A DNA stretch of 64,000 nt from Datisca glomerata (GCA_003255025.1 QANY01006236.1:124001-188000); one strand, 5' to 3'; positions 10,690 to 22,229 are shown, counted from the first letter of the stretch. Translations and numbers: made by a program. Notes: generated by a model from the sequence alone, not told the origin.

Positions 10690-12100
10690 TTTACCCTTCA
10701 ACTTATTTTTCCTTTTATGTTTTTTATTTTTTTACTTCTTTATCGTTTTCTTCTACATTTTCTTCCTCATTTTCTTCTTCATCTTCTTACTTCTTCATGC
10801 AATAGCAAAATATTTATTTATTTTCTTCTTCATGTTCATCAATTTTCTAAGAATATTTTTTTTATGAAAATGAGTTTTGCCTATTTTTACATATCTGAAT
10901 CATATCGAGCCACAAACCAGATCTTAAAAAATAGCTTTTCGGCGTTTTACCCTTTTTAATCTTTTGACGTTTTATTTTTGGAGTGTCATTCATGGGAGTG
11001 CACTAGCGTCGTGTACTAATCGTGTAGATTATACGATGAGCATACTGGCATTGTGTAACCATCGTGTAGTCTACACGATGGGTACACTGGCATTTTGTAG
11101 CCATCGTATAGCGTACACAACGGGTACATTAGCAACGCGTAGCCATCATGTAGTATACACATAATTTACACGATGAGTACACTAGCGTCGCGTAGTCATC
11201 GTGTAAACTACATCATGACTACACTAGTATGGTGTAGTCTACATGATGAGTACACTAGCGTCGTGTAGTCATCGTGTAGGCTAAACGATGACTACACTAG
11301 GGTCGTGTAGACTACGTATAAACTACATGATGAGTACACTGGCATCATGTAGAACTACACGATGAGTACACTGGCATGAAGACTACACGATGAGTACGCT
11401 AGCATCGTGTAGTCATCGTGTAAACTACACGATAACAACACTGATGTCGTGCAGACTACGTGTATAGTTACGATGGCTACACTGGCATCTTGTAGCCATC
11501 GTGTAGTCTACACGATGAGTACACTAGCGTCGTGTAGTCTACACGACGAGTACATTAGCGTTGTGTAACCATCGTGTAGACTACACGAGGGCTACAACAC
11601 GATGGCTACACTGACATTTTGTAGCCATCGTGTAGTCTACACGATAAGTACATTAGCGTCGTGTAGACTACATGATGACTACACTAGTGTCATGTAGACT
11701 ACGTGTATAATACATGATGGCTACATGATAGGTACACGACGCTAGTGTACTCTCATGAATGACATTCCAAAAATAAAACGTTGAAAGATTAAAAAAAGTA
11801 AAACGTCGAAAAAGAACTAGAAGAAGGAATTGCTGGCCAAAAATGGGTAAAACCCCATTTTCAAATCTGGTTCGTGGCTAGATATGGTTCAGATCTATAA
11901 AAATAGGCAAAAACCCATTTTTAAAAAAATAAAAATAAATAAATATTCTTAGAAAATTCATGAACGTGAAGAAGAAAATAAATAAATATTTTACTGTGTC
12001 ATGAAGAAGTAAGGAGATGAAGAAGAAGACGTAGAAGAAAACGAATAAGAAGTGAAAAAAATGAAAAACAAAGAAGGAGAAATGAGGTGAATGGTAAAAA
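10690..12100. mobile_element. fold-back structure: ~330-bp inverted arms around a palindromic satellite
   Basis: The left arm (about 10690-11020) and the right arm (about 11735-12100) are imperfect reverse complements over most of their length. Matching words, read from the outside in, include TCGTTTTCTTCTAC, ATATTTATTTATTTTCTTCTTCA, TTTTCTAAGAATATTT, CCAGAT, TTTTGACGTTTTATTTTTGGA and GTGTCATTCATG. The ~750-bp centre is a degenerate tandem array. The whole unit could form a hairpin with arms of several hundred bases. No protein is encoded. It resembles fold-back or MULE-type elements with long TIRs. It lies inside the larger TIR element. Confidence 0.75.
10985..11750. repeat. palindromic tandem satellite, unit about 40 bp
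   Basis: Repeated phrases ACGATGAGTACACTAGCGTC and GTGTAGTCATCGTGTAG recur in both orientations. At 11060-11080 and 11497-11517 the array holds a perfect dyad, CATCGTGTAG, one base, CTACACGATG. Copies diverge by substitutions such as GCGTC/GCATC and ACTAG/ACTGG. It is much less AT-rich than its surroundings. Confidence 0.85.
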
Positions 12101-12289
12101 TGTGACTTCAGAAATATATTTTGAGTGGAATGTGAGTCAAAGACTAGAGAAACAAAAATTAATGTTTGAGTTAATTTTTGTAAAATAATTAATTTAGGAA
12201 TCCAATTTAACAAAAAACTCATTGGGAAACTATGGAGTTAAGGAACATAATGTCAGGGATAGATTTTTTTTTAATCAAAACACATGTTT

Positions 12290-12515
12290 AATGGGGAAGG
12301 GCAGATTTATCCAACTTAACAGTTGGTGTATTAGATGAGTGTAATTAGACAGGTGTATTAGATGACTCATGAAAATTGACTTAACGGTTATTTGATGAGT
12401 GTATTAGATGGGTGTAATTGACAACTCATGAAAGTTGAAAGAAAAATTAAGAACATTTTATAATTAAAGATATTTACTTAAAAATTAATTAAAGTTGAAG
12501 GGTGTATGTGAAATT
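12290..12515 (-). repeat. right terminal inverted repeat of the composite element
   Basis: Ends with GGGTGTATGTGAAA, the counterpart of TTTCACATGCACCC at 4775. It contains internal duplications of the GATGAGTGTAATTAGA type that the left arm lacks. Confidence 0.55.
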
Positions 12516-13230
12516 AATTTTTTAATAGTTAAAAAAATTGGCTCCAAAGCTCAGCTCACTGCCCGTCTATTCGACTTTTTTTTTTATTCTTTCTTTTGAC
12601 CTTTTTCTCTTTTACGTTGGCTTTGATTTTCTTTTTTCTAATTTGTAGCCACCTCCTTTGCCGCCTTTGTTAATTTTTTATCTAATTATAATGTAAATGA
12701 ATTTAAAATACAGAGCTTTAAATACAACGTTTCTCCCATTAATAATTGATTTTTAGCACATTCACTTCATATTTATAATGCAAATATTAAGGACGAGACT
12801 AGAAATTTTAAATTTTTGTAAAGGGAGACAAACGTAACGACAATAATAACAAAAGAAAAATAATTTTGTTTATATAAAATCTTGGAAACAATTTTACGGG
12901 TAAACATAAATAGAAACCTAATTAATACCATGCTTATGAAAAATTATATATAAAACATATTATAATGGTTAGATTTAAAGACTTACTTAATATATTTCAT
13001 CCTCTTATATTATCTGTGTCAAATTTTTATGCTTATTTGACCGAAAATATTTTAGTTTTATTCACACCTTTGTGGTGCAAGATATACACATTCATTATAT
13101 AGTTCAAAATTTAGGATTTATGATTATATGATTTATACATATTAAATAAATAATTTTGAGGGGGCAAATACATCATTTTTTAACTAAACACTTATTAGAG
13201 TGTAACGAAAAAAATTTGAAATTATTTTCT
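12516..13230. other. AT-rich spacer, nothing recognised
   Basis: I see no coding frame, RNA gene or clear repeat. Sequence is AT-rich with oligo-A and oligo-T runs. Confidence 0.5.
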
Positions 13231-13300
13231 TATGCATAGTGTGGTATCGTCCCTGAGATGAGTGGAGAATGGATGATCGATTACTCTCATCCAACAAGCC

Positions 13301-14120
13301 GAATTCAATTATAGAAGATTGATTGAATTCGATGGACCAATCAACACTACTCAGACAGCAGAATTACACTCTCTCTCCTCACCTACTACTCTCCTCTCCA
13401 TTCTACACTCCTAACCAAGACGAAAAGTACTCTTGCTAATAATTATTTAGTGAACATTTTAGTCTCTTGCATTGTCATATATCACTACAAAAATGCTTTA
13501 ATGTGTATTGTTACATCTTATTGGCAAACATCCCAAAAATTAACGAGAGTTAAGCCTCGGAGAACACCGGGTACATGGCCTTGGCAATTACCGAGACCAT
13601 GGTCTCAGTACCGAGGAGCAAGCCTAAGTAACCCCCGAGGGCATGACCTCGGGGAATACCAAGGGAAACCTTAGTAGCCCCAAGGTGTCGTCCTTAGGGC
13701 ACTAAGGACACACCTTGCCCCCCCAATGCCTTGTCTTAGGGTTAAACCAATGCCCTCAATGACCCGAGGACAACGTCTCGAGGGGAATGAGAACACATCT
13801 CAGTCCCCAGAGGCCCTATCTTGGGGCTTGGTTCCCTCGAGGCTTTGTCCTTGGGGTATGCTGAGGCTACTCAGTAACCACTGATGATGAGTCTTTGAAG
13901 TTATTGACTCTGCGTCTCGGAGGATATTAAGCGTGATCCAACAAACTTAATTTACGAAGACGTACCAAGCGTTCAACGAAGAATAAGAGTATGTTCTTAA
14001 CCAAGCAAATTTGATATTTTCACTAAGTCTCGAGAGAGGGAGTCTCTGTACAGAGGAACTCTAATGAGGGAGACGTCCCGCCTCAATGGCTCCTAAATAA
14101 TCAACAGCTATTGATGGGGC
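13301..14120. repeat. GC-rich palindrome-bearing island, possibly LTR-derived
   Basis: GC content rises sharply at about 13540-13900. CCTCGGGG, CCTTGGGG and CCGAGG words recur. It holds a perfect 14-bp palindrome GAGACCATGGTCTC (13593-13606) and a hairpin CCCCGAGG/CCTCGGGG with a 6-base loop (13633-13654). A third dyad, GAATTCAAT...ATTGAATTC, is at 13301-13330. No protein is recognisable. The composition resembles retrotransposon LTRs, but no internal domain or second copy is in the window. Confidence 0.4.
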
Positions 14121-14915
14121 AGAATAAGGTCAAAATTGATATGCATGGGATGAAATAATTCTTGTCTCCATCAGTCTTGTTTATCAATTTACTTTGATTT
14201 AGTGTGCAAAATATGAACAAACTGAAACAACACATTCAATCAGCTTTTAAAAGAATTAAACAAAACCAAACTAAAGTTAGTATGTAAATCACTCATAAAT
14301 GATTGTTCTGATTGGTTTTGAGTTGAATAGTTGTCTAAACACTCCTAAAGAGAATAGAGAGAGGAGGTCCGGAGGATTTGGCATTATGTTTATCTATAAT
14401 ATATTAAAATCTATATGTAAGGAATGAATTTTTTGAACAATATCCATCTTCATTTTTACTAATTAATAATTATCTTTAAAAAGTACACTTAGCGTACTTT
14501 TATTTGTCCATCAAATAAATATGTGTCAAATGTATCAATTGGAAAGTGAGTTTTGAAATGTAATTTTTGAAATGAGAATTGAAAAATGATTTTTAAAATA
14601 TAATAGAATGAAAATTGATTTTTGAAATATAGTATTTATTTACGTAATAACTCTTTCATTCGTGTGTTTCTACAATGAGTTCATGCATTTATCTTGATTT
14701 ATTTACTATTCTTTATATATTAAAGATGATTAAAAGAATAAATTAGACAAAAAATATTATATATAAAAAAGTGACGATACAATAAGATATTTTTTCATAT
14801 AATTATATTATAAATATACAGATTTTAATTCATGAATGATAATAATTTTAATTAAAAATAATATGTACACGTAAATATGATTTAGTTAGAAGTAAAGGAG
14901 TGATTTATAATAAAT
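14120..14915. other. AT-rich spacer, nothing recognised
   Basis: No gene-like frame or structured repeat was seen. The only pattern is local repeats of GAAAATTGATTTTTGAAAT type around 14550-14630. Confidence 0.5.
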
Positions 14916-14984
14916 TGGGATGTAGCTAAAATGGTAGAGCACTTGCTGCGAGAGGTAAGGGTCCCGTACCCCGCATCTCCACCA
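14916..14984 (+). pseudogene. tRNA-Ala pseudogene lacking the anticodon, with encoded CCA
   Basis: The segment follows plant nuclear tRNA-Ala: 5' GGGATGTAGC, D-arm TGGTAGAGC, and a 3' half ending CCCCGCATCTCC-A-CCA that pairs with the 5' acceptor strand. The anticodon arm is collapsed to CTTGCTGCGAG, so the loop with its anticodon is gone, and the T-arm is altered (GGGTCCCGTACCC). Plant tRNA genes do not normally encode CCA, so its presence suggests a reverse-transcribed tRNA or tRNA-derived element. It cannot decode. Confidence 0.7.
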
Positions 14985-15035
14985 ATCTTAGCTATATCCC
15001 ATTTGTTTTGGACCCTGTAATTGTACTTTGGGCAA

Positions 15036-15120
15036 GCCTTGGGCTAATTAGTCCATTTGTTAGCCAATATCATATCTCATCAATTGGTCCAGCCTTGGGC
15101 TAATTAGTCCCTTTTCTAGC
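15036..15120. repeat. short direct repeat (period 56)
   Basis: GCCTTGGGCTAATTAGTCC occurs at 15036-15054 and again at 15092-15110, each followed by similar TTTGTTAGCC/TTTTCTAGCC sequence. Confidence 0.85.
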
Positions 15121-15416
15121 CCAACATAATTTACGTGTATAATTATATTTTATTTATTTTTCCCGTTCAAACCACATATTTTAGTTAGTTTTCTTTTGTT
15201 CTTTCACTGTAAACGATTTTTTCTGGTATGAAGAATCATTTACAAATAAATAATGAAGATAAAAATATAAAGATAAATGAGAGAATAAAGTCATTATCAT
15301 TTATGCGAAAATCCTTAAAGAGAAACAAAATCATGGGAAGATCATTGATATTCATTATTGTAAAGGATTTTACATAATTTGTCGATGAGAGAAGAGGGAA
15401 AGGCAATGTTTTTCGT

Positions 15417-16170
15417 TGCTTGGGTTGCCTCATTTTTCTCTTTTTCTATGAGCATGTACTTATATGCCTTATAATAATAAGAATAATAAAAGGGATGATC
15501 ACATCCCCTATGCTTTCGACTGATAAGGTTGCTTTTAGGCGTGAACTCCTTTACTCTACTCATTCCTTCCAACTGTTTTGTCCTCAACAACTTAATCAGT
15601 CATAACCACTTGGTGGTTCCTTGTGGTTCGGGTCAATCAATCGCAACCACTTGGCTGTCAATCTAAACCCTCCTTTTTGTTATGATGTTTTGTCCTGTCC
15701 AGGAGGTAGTGATTCCCCGTTCTCGAGGTATCGGTTCCAGTTCTAGAAGCGATGATTCCCCGTTCTTGAGATATTATTTTTTCTCGTTCTGGGAGTGATG
15801 GTCCCCCATTTTGGAAGCAATAGTTCCCCATTCTTCATTGCTTGGGTTGCCTCATTTTTCTCTTTTTCTATGAGTATGTATTTATAGGCCTTACAATAAT
15901 ATGAATAATAAAAAAAGATGATCACATCCCCTATGCTTTCGGCTGATAGGATTGCTTTCAAGCATGAACTCCTTTATTCTACTCAATTCTTTTAGCTGTT
16001 TTGTCTTTAACAACTCAATCAGTCATAGCCACTTGGTGGTTCCTTGTGGTTTGGGCCAGTCAATAACAACCACTTGACTATCAGTATGAACCCTCCTTTC
16101 CGTTTTGATGTTTTGTCTTGTCCAGGGGGTAATGATTCTCCGTTCTTGAGATATCGATTCCCTTTCTAAA
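15417..16170. repeat. tandem duplication with 422-bp period
   Basis: The copy starting at 15417 (GCTTGGGTTGCCTCATTTTT) is repeated from 15839 with scattered differences. It can be followed through TTCTATGAG, GATCACATCCCCTATGCTTTCG, the TGAACTCCTTTA stretch, CCACTTGGTGGTTCCTTGTGG and TGATGTTTTGTC. No gene is recognised in the unit. The first copy ends in the short-unit array that continues after the second. Confidence 0.9.
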
Positions 16171-16400
16171 AGCGATGATCTCCAGTTCTCGAGATGTCAG
16201 TTCCCGTTCTGGGAGTGATGGTCTCTCGTTCTGGAAGCGATAGTTTTCCGTTCCAGAAGCGATAGTCACCCGTTCTGGAAACGATAGTTCCACGTTCTAG
16301 AAGCGATAGACACTCGTTCCAGAAGTGATAGTCATCCCGTTCTAGAAATGATAGTCACGCGTTCTAGAAGCATAGTCACCCGTTCCAAAAATGATAGGTT
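15700..16400. repeat. minisatellite, about 20-21-bp unit
   Basis: Variants of CGTTCTAGAAGCGATAGTCACC are repeated, with changes such as TTCTGGAAGC, TTCCAGAAGT and TTCTCGAGAT. The unit contains the small dyad TTCTAGAA or TTCTCGAG. The densest part is 16180-16400. Confidence 0.85.
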
Positions 16401-17791
16401 CATCGCTTCAGCATTCTTTCCATACACGTGTCTTGGGTGGTTTTTTTCGGTTCACTTACCAAATCAAAATAAGATGTTTAAAAATGTAATGTATTAATCG
16501 AGCTTGTAAACAAAGAAACAGAATCGAATGCTTTTTCCAATAGCCCATTGGAAATATTGGCTTTTTATATGTTTCCCATTTAATTACATATTTTTCCTTT
16601 GCAATATCTTAATTAGTTCATTTGTTGTTAATTGCCTCGTCGATCTCATGTGGCCACTTGGGATGATGACATATATAATGGTCAACATTTAATTCACATG
16701 AACGACCTATTTTCATATCTTTTTAAATTCTCCATGAATATTCTTTGCCAAAATTATGATAAATGATATGTAGCATCATAAATTAACTTCAACACTGTTA
16801 TAAACTTGTAGTATATATAATAACTACATTTAAAATTATAATGTAAAAAATTTGGTCTACATTGTGAGATGTATATAAGCATATACTACGCTACATATAT
16901 AATAAATTCATATCAATATTGAGTACCGCCTGACAATTGAAAAGAATTATTAAATTTAATGACAAGTAGTAACACCTAGCTTATTCACTTTTCAGAAGTT
17001 TGTGAATTGACATTGGAAGAAAACGTATTGAACAAATTAAGAGAATTTGGTAGAAAATCGACACGCCCTCGCTTAAATTTGCTTGATTAAGAAAGATTAA
17101 ATAGTTGAAATGAAGGATTAATGGTTGATCCTTTTTGGTTTATGAGTCGCTTTTATTCGAATAACTTGCTTGGAGTCTTAGGGTTCTTGGTAGAGCCAGC
17201 CACACAAAAGTTCTCATCCCTCTTCCCTGTGTTTGATTTGTTAGTCCCACCTAAATGCCCACGCGCATATAGTGTTGTTTAAGTAATCATGTTTTGGTTG
17301 ATTTTTACAGTACATTTTTAGTACATATGGATTGTACTAAACCAGCCTAGCTAAGCCTTGTTTTTTTTTTCGGTCATACTTAATTATTATCTAGGATTTA
17401 TATTTGATGCTAATGATGATAGGATTAGTAATCGTGATTTTTTTGTCAAATATTAAAAACGATGTTTTTTAGGATTGTTATAATTATTTTCATATTAATT
17501 AAAGGATACTTGATAAGATGTGCCAGTTTTTCATTTTGTGGTTTTAAATTATCATAGTTTTCTTAACTAAACCACAACAAAAAAAATCAAATTAATATTA
17601 GAGAAACAAAATAATCATGTGCACTAGGTATAACTTGAATTGAGCTACTCCTCTGGTGATTTCATGAAGATACTAGAATAGGAAATCTTTGTACGACGAT
17701 TCAATAACTCAAATATTGCGGTACGTATTCATATTATCAATCTCATTGTATAGCATGAATTAACTTGGTGTGTAAAGAATATACTTTTTCT

Positions 17792-17821
17792 CGTCGTTGA
17801 TCGTTGATCGTTGATCGTTGA
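17792..17821. repeat. 7-bp microsatellite (GTTGATC)n
   Basis: Four consecutive copies of GTTGATC-type units with no interruption. Confidence 0.9.
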
Positions 17822-19094
17822 TACATAATAATCACTTGGTATTAAATTAAGTGATACAAAAGGTAACTTATAACTTCACCAGTTAGATAAAATGGAGCAG
17901 GAACACAACAATTCATTGGTAATACTATTTAATTGCATGTATCGTTTTATATACACATTTCAAGCATTAAGTATATCTGGATGTGAGATTTCCGTAACTT
18001 GATAACTTCCATATTGTACCTATACTACTTTACATCTTATATTTGAATACATACACATGCAGATGTATATAAATGTTGCACTAAAATAAAAATACACATA
18101 TATGCGGAGAATATTAACTAGTAAATAAATTTATACAAACATTTATGTGACTGACCGAAGCTAGCTAGGGTACGTGAGGACTAGGAGCACGTGATTAATT
18201 AAAAATGGAGAAATGAACGTATTTCAAACATGGTAAAGTTACATTATTACTCAAAGTGTTGATCCCAAAGTCAAAAGATGAAGAGTTGAGCTTTCGACAT
18301 CAATAAATAAATAAATATATATATATGTAGATAGATAGATATACTCGTGAGTAATTAGTTAATATGAAATAACGACTAAGGCTTTCCAAACAATAATGTA
18401 AGTCTATAATTAAGTTCCAATTTTGCAAATAACTCATCATTTTAATTTTTTAATAATTAAAATATCTTATCTAACTCCAAATTAGAAACAAATTTAGTTT
18501 AGGACCACTTAAATTAATATTAGGAAAAATTAGAGATTTAGTCCACTTTAATACTTACTTTTGTGAAATGATCTTTTTTTGTCATTTTGTAGAAATGACC
18601 GAAATAATAGAATATTCTATTAGGTGGTTACGATGCTTTTGTTATTTTACTATTATACCTTCAATATAACATTTTTTTGTTTCAGGTTCCACTTTCTTTT
18701 CTTCACAGCTTCCTTCGTTTTACTGTATTTTTCGCATATTACTTCTTTTACAAGTTTCTTAGATTTCAATCAGAATCGAAGATTTTAATCTTTTCTGCTT
18801 AGCATATTCTTCTTCAATTCGTTTGTAACATAAATAGCGTGATATATTTTTGGTTGATTTTAGGTTCTTTTCGCGGCCAAAATTGTTTGATTTGGGTTCC
18901 TCTTTTACGGCATCATTGTAAAATTGTTCAAGAATATGGGTTTACGTGTCATATCTAATTGTAGATTTTAGAAATTTTTTTCTTGTTGAATCTTACTTCC
19001 TTTTTATGTAACAATTCTCTTCCTCCATCTATTTTTGATTTTCGAACGAGGGGAATGTAGAAGAAGTAGGGGGCCGAGCTTGGGTGTTGGCAGA

Positions 19095-19300
19095 TGTATG
19101 GTACCGGATGGTATATAAAAATATACTATATTTATACTACGAGAAATTAATAATATATAAAAATATATTATAGATATACTACGATATACTGATAGTTTGT
19201 AAAAATACACTACATATATACTATGATATATTAATAATATATTATAAAATATACTACGATAAATATGCATAATACAATATATTATATATACCATAAAATA
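19095..19300. repeat. AT-rich tandem array, unit about 55-60 bp
   Basis: Phrases ATATACTACGA, TTAATAATATA and TAAAAATATA recur three to four times with drift. Low complexity; no coding potential. Confidence 0.55.
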
Positions 19301-21171
19301 TATATCTATAAACTACGTAACATTTTACGTTGGGGTTGTTAGAAAATAAGATGGTTTTCGTCCATTATTAGTGAGGGCAATCTCGTCTATTTATAATATT
19401 TTTTAGATTTTAAAGATATGCTATTATAAAATTCAGCCATTCTTTTTTTCATATAGTGACATATTTAATTAATTGAGTCTAAATACTAGTTAATAATAGT
19501 CCAAAAAACAATCGCTAATAATGGCGCACGTCATAGTGAAAACTGTGATTATAAATTAGAGTTGATCAAGGGTACATTGATTTGTGAGATATATGTATGA
19601 ATTATTTTGTTAAAGATGAATTTATAGTCAAGTAATTGAAGAAAAAATCGGAGTTCGAGTCGAAATCTTTTTTAGTGGTTTGAGTAATAGTACAATTGAT
19701 AGCTACACATTTCTTCCCAAGTCGTTAAAAAATAGTAATAAACTAATTTTGTTCACATCGGGGGTTTGTGCACACTTTTTTTTTTCTTGCAGTTCACTCT
19801 ATTAAAGAGACATCTGTTTCGTGATTTGAAAATTAAGTTTTTAGCATATAAAAAAAAACACTTGTTGTAAATAAATTTTTTTATACCAGTGTGTTTTGAA
19901 CGTGACGGTTAACAATTGTTTATTATAAATATTGTGACAACTCGTTTATCATTTAGCAACAGTTTCCAAAATCAAATGAAAACAAAATGTGTGTATAGAA
20001 AACAGATAAACGAAGTTCAAATAAGCAACCAAAAGATTGGCATAAGTTTTCTTTTGTTAGTTATTGATAGATAATTGTCAATTTAAATAGTAAAATATTA
20101 ATTCCAAAAGAAAGTTTTGGCCCCTAAAACTGATATGAGGAGAGTTTTCATCACTAACTAATAACGTGGTTTAATTTGTTATGTTTATTTAGTTTTTGTG
20201 TTAATACACAGGTTAACACAAATTTTTCATTCACAATTAATAAATGGTTACGTTTGTGTAGACTCACTTGACGAAGTTAAAACTTTTACGTAATCATTAA
20301 TATAATTTCAATATCAAAATTGCAATGATGAAAAAACCATGTACCATACTAGAGAAATTTCCTCCTCTATTTCCCCATTTATTTTCATCCGCTACAACGA
20401 AAAATTATTATATATATCAGTTATAACGTGATATTTGACTCATTTAATATAATTATGATATGATAATTCAGATCTTATTTAATAAAAATTGAAAAAATAA
20501 ATTTATCTTAAATTTATTTTTATTTTAAAATTAAAATACATCTTAACCATTCATTTTTTAATCCGGCTGACACGATTGATGACCTTCGGTATCTATAATT
20601 TCTCCTCTACAACAGTCAGACATGTCGTTTTAATCATTTTTAGTGTTGAAATTCTGAATAGAAATTATTAAATATCACATAAGAAAACGACATGATCCAA
20701 ACATCTCAACTGCAAATGCAAAATCAACTAATGAGTTGAATTAAAAAAAAAATCAATATTAATAAAAATGTCGTAAAATTAGTTTGAATAAATTTGACTG
20801 TTCTACCAATCAGACTAGTACATACCTACCCTCTCTCACATATTCTAATCTACATTGACGCCATTTTAATTACATGAGGATATAATTATAGCTTAATTAG
20901 GTGTTGTTGATAGTTAGCTATTTATGTTTTTATTAATACTAGTCAATACAACGTTGAGATGGTACTTGCCATATGGTGATTCAATATGGGATTCTACATC
21001 TTGGAATCAGGCTAATTTTCAGAGTAGCTTTGTGATAATGGAGCCACCGCGTGTAATAGAATCATTTATTTTTATCTATGATTATTGTTTATCATATTAT
21101 GTTCATGTGAATTAAAAAAATATATTTATCATCATATTAATTATTTTTAACTTTTGTGAATAACTTAAGAC

Positions 21172-21226
21172 AATATTATTATTATTATTATTATTGTTAT
21201 TACTATTATTATTATTATTATTATTT
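21172..21226. repeat. (ATT)n microsatellite
   Basis: Runs of ATT interrupted by GTT and ACT. A 68-codon frame across it translates to poly-Tyr and is not a gene. Confidence 0.92.
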
Positions 21227-21940
21227 GTTGGTATATTTGTATTCAACGAAGTTGGTAAAATATCATGTATATTTTTGGAAAAATAAATTAAGAGTACATA
21301 CTAGAAACTTGTTCTCAAAATTAAAAGAAAAAGATGACGTGGAATTGAATAATTTATTTTAAGCTTGATCTTCTTTTTTTGTAGTACAAATTTAAGTTTT
21401 GTTTATAAATATTTTCTAACTATAATTATGTATCATATAATAATTATACTAACATATATAAAATGTAGCATAATTAAAGTTTCTAAAAGAGTGTTATAAT
21501 TGAATTATATTTTAGCTTATATTATTTAAATTTCATAGAGTGCTCAATTTTCCTCAACATCAAAACAAATTAATAAAAAGCTAAAGAATTTCCCATAGCT
21601 TTTAAATAATTTGTTATAATTCATTCAACATTATCAAATTAAATTAGATTACTAATGATTTTTTTGTTGCCATTATAGTGTGTTTTGTAAATACTAAACT
21701 TGTCATTATATAGTATTTTTCTTTTTCTCAACATATATATAGTTATTTTTTATTTTCTCGTAAGAGAGAGATTTTGCAGGAATCAAATTCCGGATCACAT
21801 GGATATATAACCTCACTATATATGACTAGTTGGGCTAATAATACTGGTCCATATAGCTTGTTAATTTATTTCAATATGAATTAATATTTTATATTACATA
21901 ATAAGTGATGATCACTTACAATAAGAAAATAGTTATATCA

Positions 21941-22228
21941 CGACGGCTTTTTTGGTCTTTTGCGACGGTTTTCAACCATCACGATAGCTATTTCGACGGT
22001 TTATAAACCGACGGGAATGCCGTCGTCGTAAAAACTATTGCGACGGTTTTTGCAACCGTCGGAGAACATTGCTAAAAGATATCTATCGCGACGGTTTTAT
22101 AATTGTCGCTATAGACCACCTACGGCGATGGTTAGACCGAACCGTCGCAATATATGCATGTTCTTCGAACCGCCGCAAATTCATCATGTATTTTTAAATA
22201 TATCAATAGTTATACAAAACCGTCAGTA
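21941..22228. mobile_element. fragment with CACTA-like subterminal motifs
   Basis: GCGACGGTTTT and its complement AAACCGTCGC or ACCGTCG recur at least eight times in both orientations, often as hairpins such as CGACGGTTTTTGCAACCGTCG. Short GACGG/CCGTC repeats of this kind are common near the ends of plant CACTA (En/Spm) elements. I saw no CACTA terminus or transposase here, so it is at most a fragment. Confidence 0.45.
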
Positions 22229-22229
22229 T

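Larger units (their letters stand above)
4775..12515. mobile_element. composite element with imperfect terminal inverted repeats (MULE/Pack-MULE-like)
   Basis: The left end (4775-4945) and the reverse complement of the right end (12290-12515) share a series of words in the same order: TTTCACATGCACCC/TTTCACATACACCC, then TTTAATTAATTTTTAA, AACTTTCAT, CAATTATACCCC/CAATTACACCC, and GTTGGAGAAATTTGCCCTT/GTTGGATAAATCTGCCCTT. Between them lie a transcript-like segment, a later copia insertion and a fold-back structure. Without the copia element the unit is about 2.8 kb. Long TIRs around host-like sequence suggest a Pack-MULE, but no transposase was seen and the target-site duplication is unresolved. 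The left end is about 375 bp upstream of the SAUR leader exon. Confidence 0.55.
16400..21170. other. long AT-rich intergenic stretch
   Basis: I found no gene. It holds a 7-bp tandem repeat (GTTGATC, four copies, about 17792-17821), TA/GATA runs near 18310-18345, and an AT-rich tandem array near 19090-19300. Short frames have no homology I recognise and no splice structure. Confidence 0.5.

Noticed and set aside
10964..11164. 66-codon frame in the satellite
   Set aside because: It is a translation of tandem repeat units, not a protein gene.
13483..13493. CACTACAAAAA as a CACTA transposon end
   Set aside because: No matching inverted end, 3-bp duplication or transposase found; the word is short.
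15700..16400. Regular short repeats resembling a CRISPR array
   Set aside because: Units are adjacent without unique spacers and this is a plant nuclear sequence; it is a minisatellite.
21156..21362. 68-codon frame with poly-Tyr
   Set aside because: Translation of the (ATT)n microsatellite.
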